From NCBI GenBank assembly GCA_963705495.1, contig CAVPJQ010000005.1, forward strand, positions 1 to 64,000: a stretch of DNA of 64,000 nucleotides, written 5' to 3'. The notes beneath the pieces were generated by a model, which saw only the letters and a program-made list of their open reading frames with translations, was not told where the DNA came from and made no database searches. This DNA is from DATBVX01 sp963705495 (GTDB lineage Bacteria > Pseudomonadota > Gammaproteobacteria > Steroidobacterales > Steroidobacteraceae). Of this stretch, positions 29,482-38,114 are shown one piece after another. Position numbers and translations under genes: made by a program. Position 1 is the stretch's first letter. Each line of letters opens with the position of its first letter.

Positions 29482-30471
29482 CTACGGTGAGTGCGGCTTA
29501 CGCTTCGGCGTGTATCCCTCGACGAAGCCGACGTCCCACTGCGCGGGTTCCATCATGTAGGGGGCGAGGTTGTGGACGAAGCTGAAGAAGCCGAACATCG
29601 GATCCCAGGTCCGCGGCACCCAGTTGTCATCGAGTGCATCGGAATCAGCTCCGTACTCCGCCTGCCCGCCGGCCGGGCATGGCAAGTAGCAGAAGAGAGA
29701 TGAGGCGATACGGTGCCGTCCGAGACCCCAGGTGGATTTTGGCCATCCCCGGCGTTCCATGTAGTTCGCACCGACCATGATCTCGTCGACGTCCTCGACG
29801 CCATAGTTCACATGATCGAAACGCAGCTGGCCGTCCAAGCCGGGAAACGGCAGTGAAGCGTTGAGGAAGTAGATGTTGTGGTGATCGCGGCAGCCGTCGG
29901 CGCGCCCGAAGATGCCGAAGGTGCGCTGCACGTCGCTCAGCCGGAAGTTCAGTCGATCGCGGTAGAACGCCCAGGACTTTTCGAAGTCCGGCACGCGAAA
30001 CACGACATGCTGGATCACCGTGGGACGTGCCTTGAGACGCCACTTCCGGTGCTGGTTCAGCCTGCGGATCTTTCCGGGAGAATTGCAAGGATCCGGTGCC
30101 GACACGACCGGCGTCTTGTGGAATACGCGCAGGGCGATCGCGAGGCCGTCATCGTCCAGGCAGTGTGCGGTGCCGTCAGTATCGCGCCGCACCTCGCGGT
30201 CGGTACCGAGCCTGCGGACGAGGCTTTCGAGACTCGCTTCCGAATCCACGCCCCAGGTGGTCTCATGCACGCCCGTACCGACGATCCTCGAGCGCGGAAT
30301 TGCGGGATCCGAGACGGCGCGCAAGATCACGTTCGACCCTTCGTCGAGTCGGAAATGGGCGTGCACGTCGCTTTTTCCGAGCAGCGGCAGCCCGAAATCC
30401 TCGAAGTAACGGGTGCTGGTCGCCACATCGTCGACCCCGTACAGAACTGTTTCGATGCCGTTGATCGCCAT
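29482..30471 (-). CDS. VOC-superfamily extradiol-dioxygenase-like protein A
   Basis: 329 residues in two VOC modules, the length of type I extradiol dioxygenases. The C-terminal module supplies a plausible iron triad: H155 (VIQHVVF), H220 (RFDHVNYG) and E272 (GQAEYGAD). A GGAGG lies upstream of the ATG. It would cleave a catecholic ring meta to the hydroxyls, feeding the FAH enzymes. Divergent from monooxygenase A'. The paralogue at 37176 keeps the same triad. A lyase or isomerase role remains possible. Confidence 0.75.
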   Translation of the reverse strand: MAINGIETVLYGVDDVATSTRYFEDFGLPLLGKSDVHAHFRLDEGSNVILRAVSDPAIPRSRIVGTGVHETTWGVDSEASLESLVRRLGTDREVRRDTDGTAHCLDDDGLAIALRVFHKTPVVSAPDPCNSPGKIRRLNQHRKWRLKARPTVIQHVVFRVPDFEKSWAFYRDRLNFRLSDVQRTFGIFGRADGCRDHHNIYFLNASLPFPGLDGQLRFDHVNYGVEDVDEIMVGANYMERRGWPKSTWGLGRHRIASSLFCYLPCPAGGQAEYGADSDALDDNWVPRTWDPMFGFFSFVHNLAPYMMEPAQWDVGFVEGYTPKRKPHSP

Positions 30472-30612
30472 GGCGCTATGTCCTCCAGCACGCGGATGCT
30501 GAAGGCAAGGCTAGTGCGGGGCCGGCGTCGGGTGAAATCGATTGGCTCAATCCCCGGCAGCCGGAAAAGTGATTTCTCCGCCCCGACGTGCCGGCGCAAC
30601 ATTAGCCGAACC

Positions 30613-31737
30613 ATGGGCCGGGTCAGAAACGTGCTGGTCGTCGGCGGCGGCATCGCCGGGCTGTCGAGTGCTATTGCGCTGCGACGCGCCGGCATCGAAG
30701 TCGACCTGGTCGAAATCAACACCAACTGGACGGTCTATCATGTCGGCCTGGCCGTGCAGAGCAATGCGCTGCGTGCGCTGGCGGCATTGGGTGTAGCCGA
30801 GCCTTGCGTTGCAGCCGGTTTTCCGTACAACCACGTCAGTTTTCGCGACCGCAATGGGAAGCTCCTCGGCCAGGTCAGCGGTCTGCCCCTTGCCGGCCCA
30901 CACTTGCCGGCCAACCTGGGCATTACGCGTCCGGCGCTGCATCGAGTGCTGAGCGAGACGGCGCAGAGCCTGGATACTCACATTCGACTCGGCGTTACTT
31001 TCTCGAGTCTCGAGCAAGGTGCCGGACAGGTGCGCGTTGCATTCACGGACTCGAGCTGCGCCGACTACGATGCGGTGATTGGCGCCGATGGCATCCACTC
31101 CAAGCTCAGGAGCCAGCTGTTTGGCGAAGGACACCAGCCTCGATTCACCGGGCAGAGCACCTGGCGCTACAACGTGCCGCGCCCGCCCGAGCTCGACCAA
31201 CCGTTCTTCGTCGACATGCCCGGCGGAACCGCCGGCTTCATGCCGCTGGATGCGAAGACGGGCTATGTGCTGCTGGTACAGTCCGAGCCGGAGAATCCGC
31301 GCCTCCCGCCCGAAGAACTCGCCGAAATCTTCCGTTCGCGCCTCGCGATCTGTGAAGGTCCATTGGCGGAGTTGCGTGAGCACGTCCGCGACCCGCGCCA
31401 GGTCGTCTACCGTCCCTTGCACTCGATCTTCATGCCTCCACCGTGGCATGTGGGCCGAGTGCTGCTAATCGGGGATGCCGTGCACGCGACTACACCGCAC
31501 TTGGCGCAGGGTGCGGCGCAGGCGATCGAGGATGCCGTCGTACTCGGCGAGCTGCTGGCGCGCGATGAGTCGATCGAGGATCTGTTCACCGCGTTTCTGC
31601 GCCGGCGCTTTGAGCGCTGCAAGCGTATCTACGATGCGTCCTTACAGATCGGCGAGTGGGAACAGCGTCCGACGCCCGAAGCGAATCGCGTCGCTTTGGT
31701 AGCGAGCCTCTTTCCCGTGTTTGCCCAACCTATCTGA
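30613..31737 (+). CDS. FAD-dependent aromatic monooxygenase A'
   Basis: 374 residues from the ATG at 30613; a longer open frame upstream is only the shadow of the VOC gene on the other strand. FAD motif VLVVGGGIAGLSSAIALRRAG, then GADGIHSKLR and LIGDAVHATTPHLAQGAAQA. It matches monooxygenase A (18797) along its whole length, so the two arose by duplication and probably act on related rings. It is followed by the MetE-like C gene 9 bp later. Confidence 0.8.
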   Translation: MGRVRNVLVVGGGIAGLSSAIALRRAGIEVDLVEINTNWTVYHVGLAVQSNALRALAALGVAEPCVAAGFPYNHVSFRDRNGKLLGQVSGLPLAGPHLPANLGITRPALHRVLSETAQSLDTHIRLGVTFSSLEQGAGQVRVAFTDSSCADYDAVIGADGIHSKLRSQLFGEGHQPRFTGQSTWRYNVPRPPELDQPFFVDMPGGTAGFMPLDAKTGYVLLVQSEPENPRLPPEELAEIFRSRLAICEGPLAELREHVRDPRQVVYRPLHSIFMPPPWHVGRVLLIGDAVHATTPHLAQGAAQAIEDAVVLGELLARDESIEDLFTAFLRRRFERCKRIYDASLQIGEWEQRPTPEANRVALVASLFPVFAQPI

Positions 31738-31746
31738 GGATTGATT

Positions 31747-32772
31747 ATGGTCACCCATGTGCATTTCGTCGGCAGTATCGGTCTCGATTCCACCGAGGAG
31801 GTGTTCGAAAGCGTCGGCGCGACGGTCAAGGGACTGGTCAAACGCTGTCCGGACGGGGAAATCGGCGGCCGAAGATTGTGGATCAGTTACCAATGGCCGG
31901 TGCTGCGCGCGACGTCATTCCTCGAGCCCGCGAGCGACAACGCGGTGCCGGGCATGGGCCTCTGCGTCTTGCGTGTGAAGCCAGGCGCGCCGGCTGGTGA
32001 CATTCATTTTGGCGAGCTTGGTTATGCGCGCGAGGCCCGCATCTCGTATCAGGACTTTCTGGCTGCGCGCAAGCGCGGCCTCATCGACGCCAGCACTCGT
32101 TTCCAAGTCAGTCTGCCGACGCCAGCCGCAGTCATCGGCGCGTTCGTTGTGCCGCAGGACCTTCCGAAGGTCCTCCCCGCGTACGAAGCAGCCATGCTCA
32201 GGGAGGTCGCGAAGATCTGTGCCGCGATCCCTCACGCCGATCTCGCAATTCAATGGGATGTCTGTATCGAGATGATCCAGTGGGACGGCCGCGTGCCGAT
32301 CATGCCAGCGTTTCCAGGGATGGCGCAGGCGTTCGCGGGCGCTTTCGCCCGTCTGTCGGCGGCGGTACCCGAAGGCGTGGAGCTGGGATTTCACCTGTGC
32401 TATGGGGACATGGATGCGAAGCATTTTGTTGAGCCCGCCGACCTCGGCAAGGCAGTCGAGCTTGCAAATCTGATCCTCGAGAATGCGGGGCGAACGGTGA
32501 ATTGGATTCACATGCCGGTGCCCATGGATCGCGCCGATGCCGCGTACTTCGCGCCGCTTAAGAGTTTGAAGCGCGGTCCGTCGACCGAGCTGTATCTCGG
32601 GTTGGTGCATGCCAAGGACGGCGTGGAAGGTACTGTGCGCCGAATGAAGGCCGCGAGCGCGTTCGCGCAAGGCTTCGGTATCGCAACCGAATGCGGTATC
32701 GGTCGCGCGCGCACGCGCGAGCTCGCTCGCGAGATCATGCGGGTCCACGCCGGTGCCGCACAGGCGTTTTAG
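31747..32772 (+). CDS. MetE-like zinc methyltransferase C
   Basis: 341 residues from the ATG at 31747, which has GAGGA upstream. Opening VHFVGSIGLDSTEEVFESVG parallels VHLVGSIPLASADAVFEVVG of protein B. The zinc motif is FH216-L-C218-YGD and the third ligand C316 in IATECGIGRA. It follows monooxygenase A' by 9 bp and precedes the enolase-like gene by 31 bp. Pairing with a hydroxylase suggests a step on the same aromatic intermediate, possibly removal of a methyl or other alkyl group to a thiol acceptor. Confidence 0.7.
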   Translation: MVTHVHFVGSIGLDSTEEVFESVGATVKGLVKRCPDGEIGGRRLWISYQWPVLRATSFLEPASDNAVPGMGLCVLRVKPGAPAGDIHFGELGYAREARISYQDFLAARKRGLIDASTRFQVSLPTPAAVIGAFVVPQDLPKVLPAYEAAMLREVAKICAAIPHADLAIQWDVCIEMIQWDGRVPIMPAFPGMAQAFAGAFARLSAAVPEGVELGFHLCYGDMDAKHFVEPADLGKAVELANLILENAGRTVNWIHMPVPMDRADAAYFAPLKSLKRGPSTELYLGLVHAKDGVEGTVRRMKAASAFAQGFGIATECGIGRARTRELAREIMRVHAGAAQAF

Positions 32773-32803
32773 GGATGAGCGCGCTGGCCTGGAGTTGCCA
32801 TAG

Positions 32804-34090
32804 TTGACAAGAATCCACGCAATTCGGGCCCGTCAGATACTCGACTCGCGCGGGCGACCGACAGTTGAAGCAGAGGTTGAGCTGCAGGATGGCACAGTAG
32901 GCCGAGCCTCGGTTCCGTCCGGCGCATCGACCGGCGCCGCGGAAGCATATGAGCTGCGCGACGGCGATGTTGAACGTTATGAGGGGCGTGGCGTCCTCCA
33001 AGCGGTCGCGAACGTTCAAGGCGAAATCGCGTCTGCCCTGGTAGGCTACGAGGCCGCTGACCAGGCGCGGCTCGATGCAAGTCTGCGTGAGCTGGACGGC
33101 ACGCCACATCTCAGGCGGCTCGGTGCAAACGGGATTCTGGCGGTTTCGATCGCGAGCTGTCGGGCGGCGGCGGCAGCGCTGAAGCGACCGCTATTCGCGC
33201 ACATCGCGGAACTTTCGGGAAGCGATTCGTATCTGTTGCCGACTCCAATGATGAACATTCTGAGCGGTGGGTTGCATGCGGCGCGAAGCATGGATATCCA
33301 AGACTTCCTCGTCATTCCTCTGCGTGCCGCGTCGATGTCCGAAGCCATCCACACGATTGCGCGCGTGCGGGCTGCAGCCGACGCAGTAGCACACCGGCGG
33401 GGCATGTCGACGCTCCTTGCTGATGAGGGCGGGTTAAGCCCAGGTCTGCCAACCCCCATTGCGGCACTTGAAATGATGATCGAGTGCATCGAGGCCGCGC
33501 GACTGCGGCCAGGCGAGGACATCGGCATCGCCATCGATGTTGCTGCAACTTCTTTGCGCGACTCCCATGGCCAATACCGCCTGGAACGTGAAGGTCGCAC
33601 TGACAGCACTCAGCAGATGATCGAACGAATCCGGGACTGGACCCGACGCTACCCCGTCGTCTCCATTGAAGATGGCTTGCACGAGGAAGATTGGGAGGGA
33701 TGGGCGCAGCTGACCTCCGACCTCGGATCGCGGGTTCAGCTGGTAGGAGATGATCTCTTTACGACCAGTCCAGAGCGTCTTGCTCGCGGTATTCGTGAGC
33801 GCATCGCGAACGCGGTGCTCGTCAAGGCCAACCAGATCGGCACACTGACCGATTCGTTGCAGGTCATCGCATCCGCGCGCGCGGCCGGATACAACGCTAT
33901 CGTTTCGGCGCGCTCCGGAGAGACCGAAGATGCGTTCATTGCGGATCTCGCTGTGGGCACGTCTGCCAGTCAGATCAAGATCGGATCCCTGCGCACCTCC
34001 AATACCGTCTGCAAATACAACCAGCTGCTGCGGATCGAAGAGGACGATCGCGTCCGATATGCGGGCACTCCGCGTTTCTGCCGCGCGTAG
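32804..34090 (+). CDS. Enolase homologue with altered active site
   Basis: 428 residues, aligning with bacterial enolase end to end. Conserved: SGAST loop, H158 (GGLHA), E208 (ADEGG), metal ligands D245, E289 (SIEDGL), D316 (GDD), K341 (VKANQIG) and K392 (QIKIG), by E. coli numbering, which fits without gaps. Changed: E167 is Asp (DIQDF instead of IQEF) and the catalytic His369 is Ala (SARSGETED instead of SHRSGETED). The phosphate-side segment is also altered (IGSLRTSNTV). The start is a TTG at 32804. A normal glycolytic role is unlikely; it probably acts on another phosphorylated or carboxylated substrate. Confidence 0.8.
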   Translation: MTRIHAIRARQILDSRGRPTVEAEVELQDGTVGRASVPSGASTGAAEAYELRDGDVERYEGRGVLQAVANVQGEIASALVGYEAADQARLDASLRELDGTPHLRRLGANGILAVSIASCRAAAAALKRPLFAHIAELSGSDSYLLPTPMMNILSGGLHAARSMDIQDFLVIPLRAASMSEAIHTIARVRAAADAVAHRRGMSTLLADEGGLSPGLPTPIAALEMMIECIEAARLRPGEDIGIAIDVAATSLRDSHGQYRLEREGRTDSTQQMIERIRDWTRRYPVVSIEDGLHEEDWEGWAQLTSDLGSRVQLVGDDLFTTSPERLARGIRERIANAVLVKANQIGTLTDSLQVIASARAAGYNAIVSARSGETEDAFIADLAVGTSASQIKIGSLRTSNTVCKYNQLLRIEEDDRVRYAGTPRFCRA

Positions 34091-34705
34091 TCAGCGTTTG
34101 CGGCTCACCTCAATGCCGCTGCCGATATTCAACAATACCGAATCGAATTCGAGCTCGCGCACACGCTTCTGATAAGCCAATGCCGCGGGCCTCGACATTT
34201 CCGGCTGCAGCATGTTGTCGCCGACGATGATCGTACCCGAGCGCAGCTTTGGCGTGATGAGTTCGAGACACGGAACATACAGATCCTTCCACAGATCGAT
34301 GAGCGCGAAGTCGATCGGCGCGGAGAGAGTGCCGATCACGTCCAGCGCGTTGCCGATCCGGAAATCCACATGCTCGGCCAAACCCGCTCGCCTCAGCGCC
34401 TCGCGAGCGTACTGGGACTTTGCGGTAGCCAGTTCGATGGTGGTCACGCGGCCGCCCACCTCGCGAGCAGCCTGGGCGAGATATAGCGTCGAGTAGCCGT
34501 AGGAGGTGCCAATTTCCACGATATTCTGCGCCTCTGCCCCGCGGATGAGCAGTTGCAGGAGCGTTGCCGTCTCCCGACCCACGGGCAGCAGCATTTCATC
34601 GCGACGCGCCATCATCTGATCGGGTGCAACGGTGTGCATCTCGCGCGACTCGCGCGCAGCACGGGCCTCGTATTCGGCGGCGACTGAATCAAATCGTGCA
34701 TCCAT
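34091..34705 (-). CDS. SAM-dependent O-methyltransferase (CCoAOMT-like)
   Basis: 204 residues with the SAM-binding motif NIVEIGTSYGYSTLYLAQAA (about 61-80) and the metal-site region FALIDLWKDLYVPCLELI, GDNMLQP. This is the class I, cation-dependent catechol/caffeoyl-CoA O-methyltransferase fold. It is 14 bp downstream of the kinase gene on the minus strand and converges on the enolase homologue, with stops adjacent. An O-methyltransferase inside a demethylation island may recycle or protect a catechol; direction and substrate unknown. Confidence 0.75.
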   Translation of the reverse strand: MDARFDSVAAEYEARAARESREMHTVAPDQMMARRDEMLLPVGRETATLLQLLIRGAEAQNIVEIGTSYGYSTLYLAQAAREVGGRVTTIELATAKSQYAREALRRAGLAEHVDFRIGNALDVIGTLSAPIDFALIDLWKDLYVPCLELITPKLRSGTIIVGDNMLQPEMSRPAALAYQKRVRELEFDSVLLNIGSGIEVSRKR

Positions 34706-34719
34706 CGTTCACTCCTTTG

Positions 34720-35745
34720 TTAGGCGTCATGACCGTACCGGGCGCAAATCGCTGCCTCCCAGGCATGCATGACTTCGGCGATGCAAAGCGGTGCCTGCGC
34801 GATCAGCCGACACGTGACCTCACGCACCACGTCTTGCTTTTCGGGCGAATCAATCAGGTATTCAACCGGTGACTTTCCGTCCACGCGAGCGAGGAGAAGC
34901 GCGGGCAACAACGCCGCGACACGCTCCTCCAGTGCGTCCGGCGTCTCCCAAGTGATCCCAGCCCGATACGCAGAGACCATGCTTGCGCCACTTTGCAGAT
35001 AGGAATGGATGAGGTCGGGATGGACCAGGCACTTCAGCAGGAGGTGCGTCAGGCAGAACGTCAGGTCGAAAGCCGGATCACCATACCATGCGCATTCGGC
35101 GTCAATGAACACCGGGCCCGAGGCCCCCATCAGAATGTTCTTCGGACTCACGTCGCCATGGACTAGCGCTTGCGACTGATCGGTGGTCCGTCGCGCGAGC
35201 GCATGCAAAGCCGACGACAGATCAGCATGGCGGCGCGCGGTCGCAATAAGATAAGGTTCGATGCGTATCGCTTCGAAGATGGGAAGCGTGCCAAACCGCT
35301 CCCGGAGTGCCGCATCTCCGGCGCTGGCGGCGTGCAGGCCCGCGAGCAGCGTACCCACTTCGCTCGCAAAGGACGCGCTGACTCTGCGCTGCAGGAGTTC
35401 CTGCTTCCAGATCGGATACTTTTGGGGGTCGAAATACGACATCGCGAACATGCCAAACGCTTCGGAGTAAGCGATGGGCTCGGGAATATGGGTGGGCGCG
35501 AGCCGGAAGGCGAACTCGAGCCAGGCCCATTCGAATCCGTTGCGTGACACCGGAGCGAACCATTCCGCAGCGCCCTTGAGCTGTGGCAGTGCTCGCTTGA
35601 TGCAGATGGTTCGGTGCGGCAGGTCTACTCGCCAGATCTCGGAAGACACTCCGCCTCCCAATGGGGACCACCGCACACGCTCCGCACCGGTCACCAGACC
35701 GATGTCCTTGAGAAACTGCTCCATTACTGGCTCTGGCGTGCTCAT
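34720..35745 (-). CDS. Aminoglycoside-phosphotransferase-fold kinase (MtnK/ChoK-like)
   Basis: 341 residues with a nucleotide-binding N-lobe (LGGGVSSEIWRVDL, ICIKRAL) and the catalytic loop ALVHGDVSPKNILM plus metal motif FIDAECAWYGDPAFDL. These are the HGDxxxxN and D(x)E motifs of small-molecule kinases such as methylthioribose or choline kinase. Acceptor unknown. Paired with the O-methyltransferase and next to the enolase homologue, it may phosphorylate the compound that the enolase-like protein uses. Divergent from monooxygenase B at 35896. Confidence 0.75.
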   Translation of the reverse strand: MSTPEPVMEQFLKDIGLVTGAERVRWSPLGGGVSSEIWRVDLPHRTICIKRALPQLKGAAEWFAPVSRNGFEWAWLEFAFRLAPTHIPEPIAYSEAFGMFAMSYFDPQKYPIWKQELLQRRVSASFASEVGTLLAGLHAASAGDAALRERFGTLPIFEAIRIEPYLIATARRHADLSSALHALARRTTDQSQALVHGDVSPKNILMGASGPVFIDAECAWYGDPAFDLTFCLTHLLLKCLVHPDLIHSYLQSGASMVSAYRAGITWETPDALEERVAALLPALLLARVDGKSPVEYLIDSPEKQDVVREVTCRLIAQAPLCIAEVMHAWEAAICARYGHDA

Positions 35746-35895
35746 TCCGAAAACCTGACGGTTTCAGTCGAGCGTATCTTTCGGCTTCACCCCCAGCAAA
35801 TCGAAGCTATTGCTGGCAACTATCTGTCCAGCAAATTCGACCCACCGGCGAAGGTCACGTTTGAGTCGAAACGATAGTTTTCGTGCATAGCTGCA

Positions 35896-37179
35896 ATGGA
35901 TGAAAGCAATTTTGGCAACGCCGCGGCGCTCTCTAGGATCGCTCTAAGGCAACCAGTGGAGGCCAGGACGTTGCATTGCGGCGGTGAGAATCAAGGACGG
36001 ATCGCGGTCGTTGGCGCGGGGCCGGCGGGCATGGCCGCCGCGCTGGCGGCACACCGCGCAGGGTTCGACGTTTCACTGTACGAGCGCTACCACGAGATCA
36101 AGGCGGCCGGAAACATCCTCAACCTCTGGCCGCCTCCACAGAAAGTGTTGCGCTTTCTCGGTGTCGATACGGTTGACTTGGGCGCTCCGTGTCATGTGCA
36201 GTTCCAGCGCTTCGACGGCAAGCTGCGTGCTGATGTGAATCTGCCGGCAGAGGTCGTGCGTGACTACGGCGGCGGTTTCATCGGCATGCTGCGCTGGGGT
36301 CTCTACAAGCGCATGCTCGAGGCGTTACCTGCAGGCATGCTCCAGCTGGATCATCGAGTCGTGGGCTTGCGCCCTCGGGATCACCATGTCCTTGTCGAAT
36401 TCGATGGTCGATCTCCCGCGCAAGCTGATGTCGTGGTGGGCGCTGACGGCATCAACTCGATCGTCCGCGAAGTACTGTGGGGGAAGGAACCCATCCGTCA
36501 CCAGGGCTTGCACCTCGTCGGAGGCTATCTCTTCATTGACGAGCCGATGCCCGTCGAAGGTGTCGTGGCACACAATCGCACGACGCAGGCAAGCTATACG
36601 CCCATCCGCCACGAAGGACGCAACGGATACGAATGGTGGGTGCTCGAGGCGTGCGATCCCGGTGCCGAGTTCACCGAGGACCTGCTCGGGTTTTCGCGGC
36701 GTCGGGCTGCAGCCTTCTCGCCAATGGTGCGGTCCTTGATCGATCAGACACCACGGGACCATCTACAACGCTGGGAAATTCGCGACCGACCACCACTCAA
36801 GCAGTGGTCGAAGGGGCGCGTAACGCTCGTCGGAGATGCTGCACACCCGACTTCGCCCTACGCCGCGTACGGAGCGGGCATGTCCATCGAGGATGGCTAC
36901 TTCCTCGCCCGCGAGCTTACCGCGTGCAACATGCGCGACGATGCATCGGCGCAGCGCGCTTTGCAGGCGTTCGAAGATCGGCGCAAGCCGCACACGGCGC
37001 GCGTCAGTCAGCAGGCGTACTTCACCGGTAAGCTGTTCCACCGCATGCCGCGGCCTTTTCAGCCCATACGTGACTTCATATTCGACCACACCCCGCTCCT
37101 GCAGAGGATCATCGGCGATGCCACTCCCGCCCATATTCTCAAGCAGCTGAGCGAAATAGAGGAGCCGATAAGAGCATGA
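35896..37179 (+). CDS. FAD-dependent aromatic monooxygenase B
   Basis: 427 residues. After a roughly 35-residue leader the FAD motif is RIAVVGAGPAGMAAALAAHRAG; later segments are VVVGADGINSIVREVLWGK and LVGDAAHPTSPYAAYGAGMS. It belongs to the p-hydroxybenzoate-hydroxylase fold but is only distantly related to A and A'. No clear ribosome-binding site precedes the ATG, so the start may lie further in. Its stop overlaps the VOC B start (ATGA), giving a hydroxylase-extradiol pair. Confidence 0.8.
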   Translation: MDESNFGNAAALSRIALRQPVEARTLHCGGENQGRIAVVGAGPAGMAAALAAHRAGFDVSLYERYHEIKAAGNILNLWPPPQKVLRFLGVDTVDLGAPCHVQFQRFDGKLRADVNLPAEVVRDYGGGFIGMLRWGLYKRMLEALPAGMLQLDHRVVGLRPRDHHVLVEFDGRSPAQADVVVGADGINSIVREVLWGKEPIRHQGLHLVGGYLFIDEPMPVEGVVAHNRTTQASYTPIRHEGRNGYEWWVLEACDPGAEFTEDLLGFSRRRAAAFSPMVRSLIDQTPRDHLQRWEIRDRPPLKQWSKGRVTLVGDAAHPTSPYAAYGAGMSIEDGYFLARELTACNMRDDASAQRALQAFEDRRKPHTARVSQQAYFTGKLFHRMPRPFQPIRDFIFDHTPLLQRIIGDATPAHILKQLSEIEEPIRA

Positions 37180-38114
37180 ACATCGTTGGTTTGGATTCGC
37201 TGGTCTTCGGCGTGAAGGACGTCGCGGCGAGCACTCGTTACTTCACGGACTACGGACTTGTGCCCATCGGTGTCGACGAGCGTGGTGGCCGATTCGAGGC
37301 GGCGGACGGCACCTCCGTCGTCATTCGACGGGAGGACGATTCGGCGCTACCCGCCCCGATGGAGACTTCCACGCAACTGCGCGAAACCGTATACGGGGTT
37401 GCCGACATCCCGACACTCGAATCGATTCGCCGTGAGCTGGCGAAGGATCGGCCGGTACGTGAAACGCAGGACGGGGCGGTGTGTGCGGTGGATGATGCTG
37501 GCTTTGCGCTGCGCTTTCAGGTGAGCGTGCGCCGGGCGTTCAAGGGCAATTCAGAGCGCGTGAATTCACCGGGATTGCAGCCGTCACGGAAGGTCAACGA
37601 GATCGGCGCCACGCCAGGCAGGGAGATACTACCGGCGACGCTCTCGCATGTTGTCTACTTCGTGCCCGACTTTGCGAAGGCCGAAGCGTTTTACGTGCGG
37701 CGGCTCGGCTTTCGTTGCACGGACCGCTTCACTAATGTCGGCCCCTTCCTGCGCCCGGCCGGGACGCCCGAGCACCACACTTTGTTTCTCATACAGACGC
37801 CCCCGTTCATGAAGGGTGTCGAACATTTCACCTTCCACCTCGCGGGCCCCACCGAAGTGCTCGACGCCGGCACTCGATTCGCCGACAAGGGCTACCAGAC
37901 CTTCTGGGGTCCGGGACGGCACCTCTTCGGCTCGAACTGGTTCTGGTACTTCAACAGCCCGCTGGGCTGTCACGTCGAATACGACGCCGACATGGATCTG
38001 CACGATGACGCGTGGAAGGGACGGGAAGCGCCGGCGAGCGCCGACACTTCCCAGCTTTTCCTGTTCCAGAACCGAGCGAAGTGGTTCCCAATGGGGCCAC
38101 CGCCAGGCAAGTGA
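37176..38114 (+). CDS. VOC-superfamily extradiol-dioxygenase-like protein B
   Basis: 312 residues, two VOC modules, paralogous to protein A (29482): both open with VxDVAxSTRYFxDxGL. The candidate iron ligands are H158 (LSHVVYF), H217 (VEHFTFH) and E268 (CHVEYDAD). The start overlaps the monooxygenase B stop and its own stop overlaps the Rieske gene start, so the three are co-translated. It probably cleaves the ring hydroxylated by monooxygenase B. Confidence 0.75.
   Translation: MNIVGLDSLVFGVKDVAASTRYFTDYGLVPIGVDERGGRFEAADGTSVVIRREDDSALPAPMETSTQLRETVYGVADIPTLESIRRELAKDRPVRETQDGAVCAVDDAGFALRFQVSVRRAFKGNSERVNSPGLQPSRKVNEIGATPGREILPATLSHVVYFVPDFAKAEAFYVRRLGFRCTDRFTNVGPFLRPAGTPEHHTLFLIQTPPFMKGVEHFTFHLAGPTEVLDAGTRFADKGYQTFWGPGRHLFGSNWFWYFNSPLGCHVEYDADMDLHDDAWKGREAPASADTSQLFLFQNRAKWFPMGPPPGK

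Noticed and set aside
29878..30612. Extension of the FAD monooxygenase A' frame by 245 codons
   Set aside because: The extra part is antisense to VOC protein A and lacks similarity; the FAD motif begins just after the ATG at 30613.
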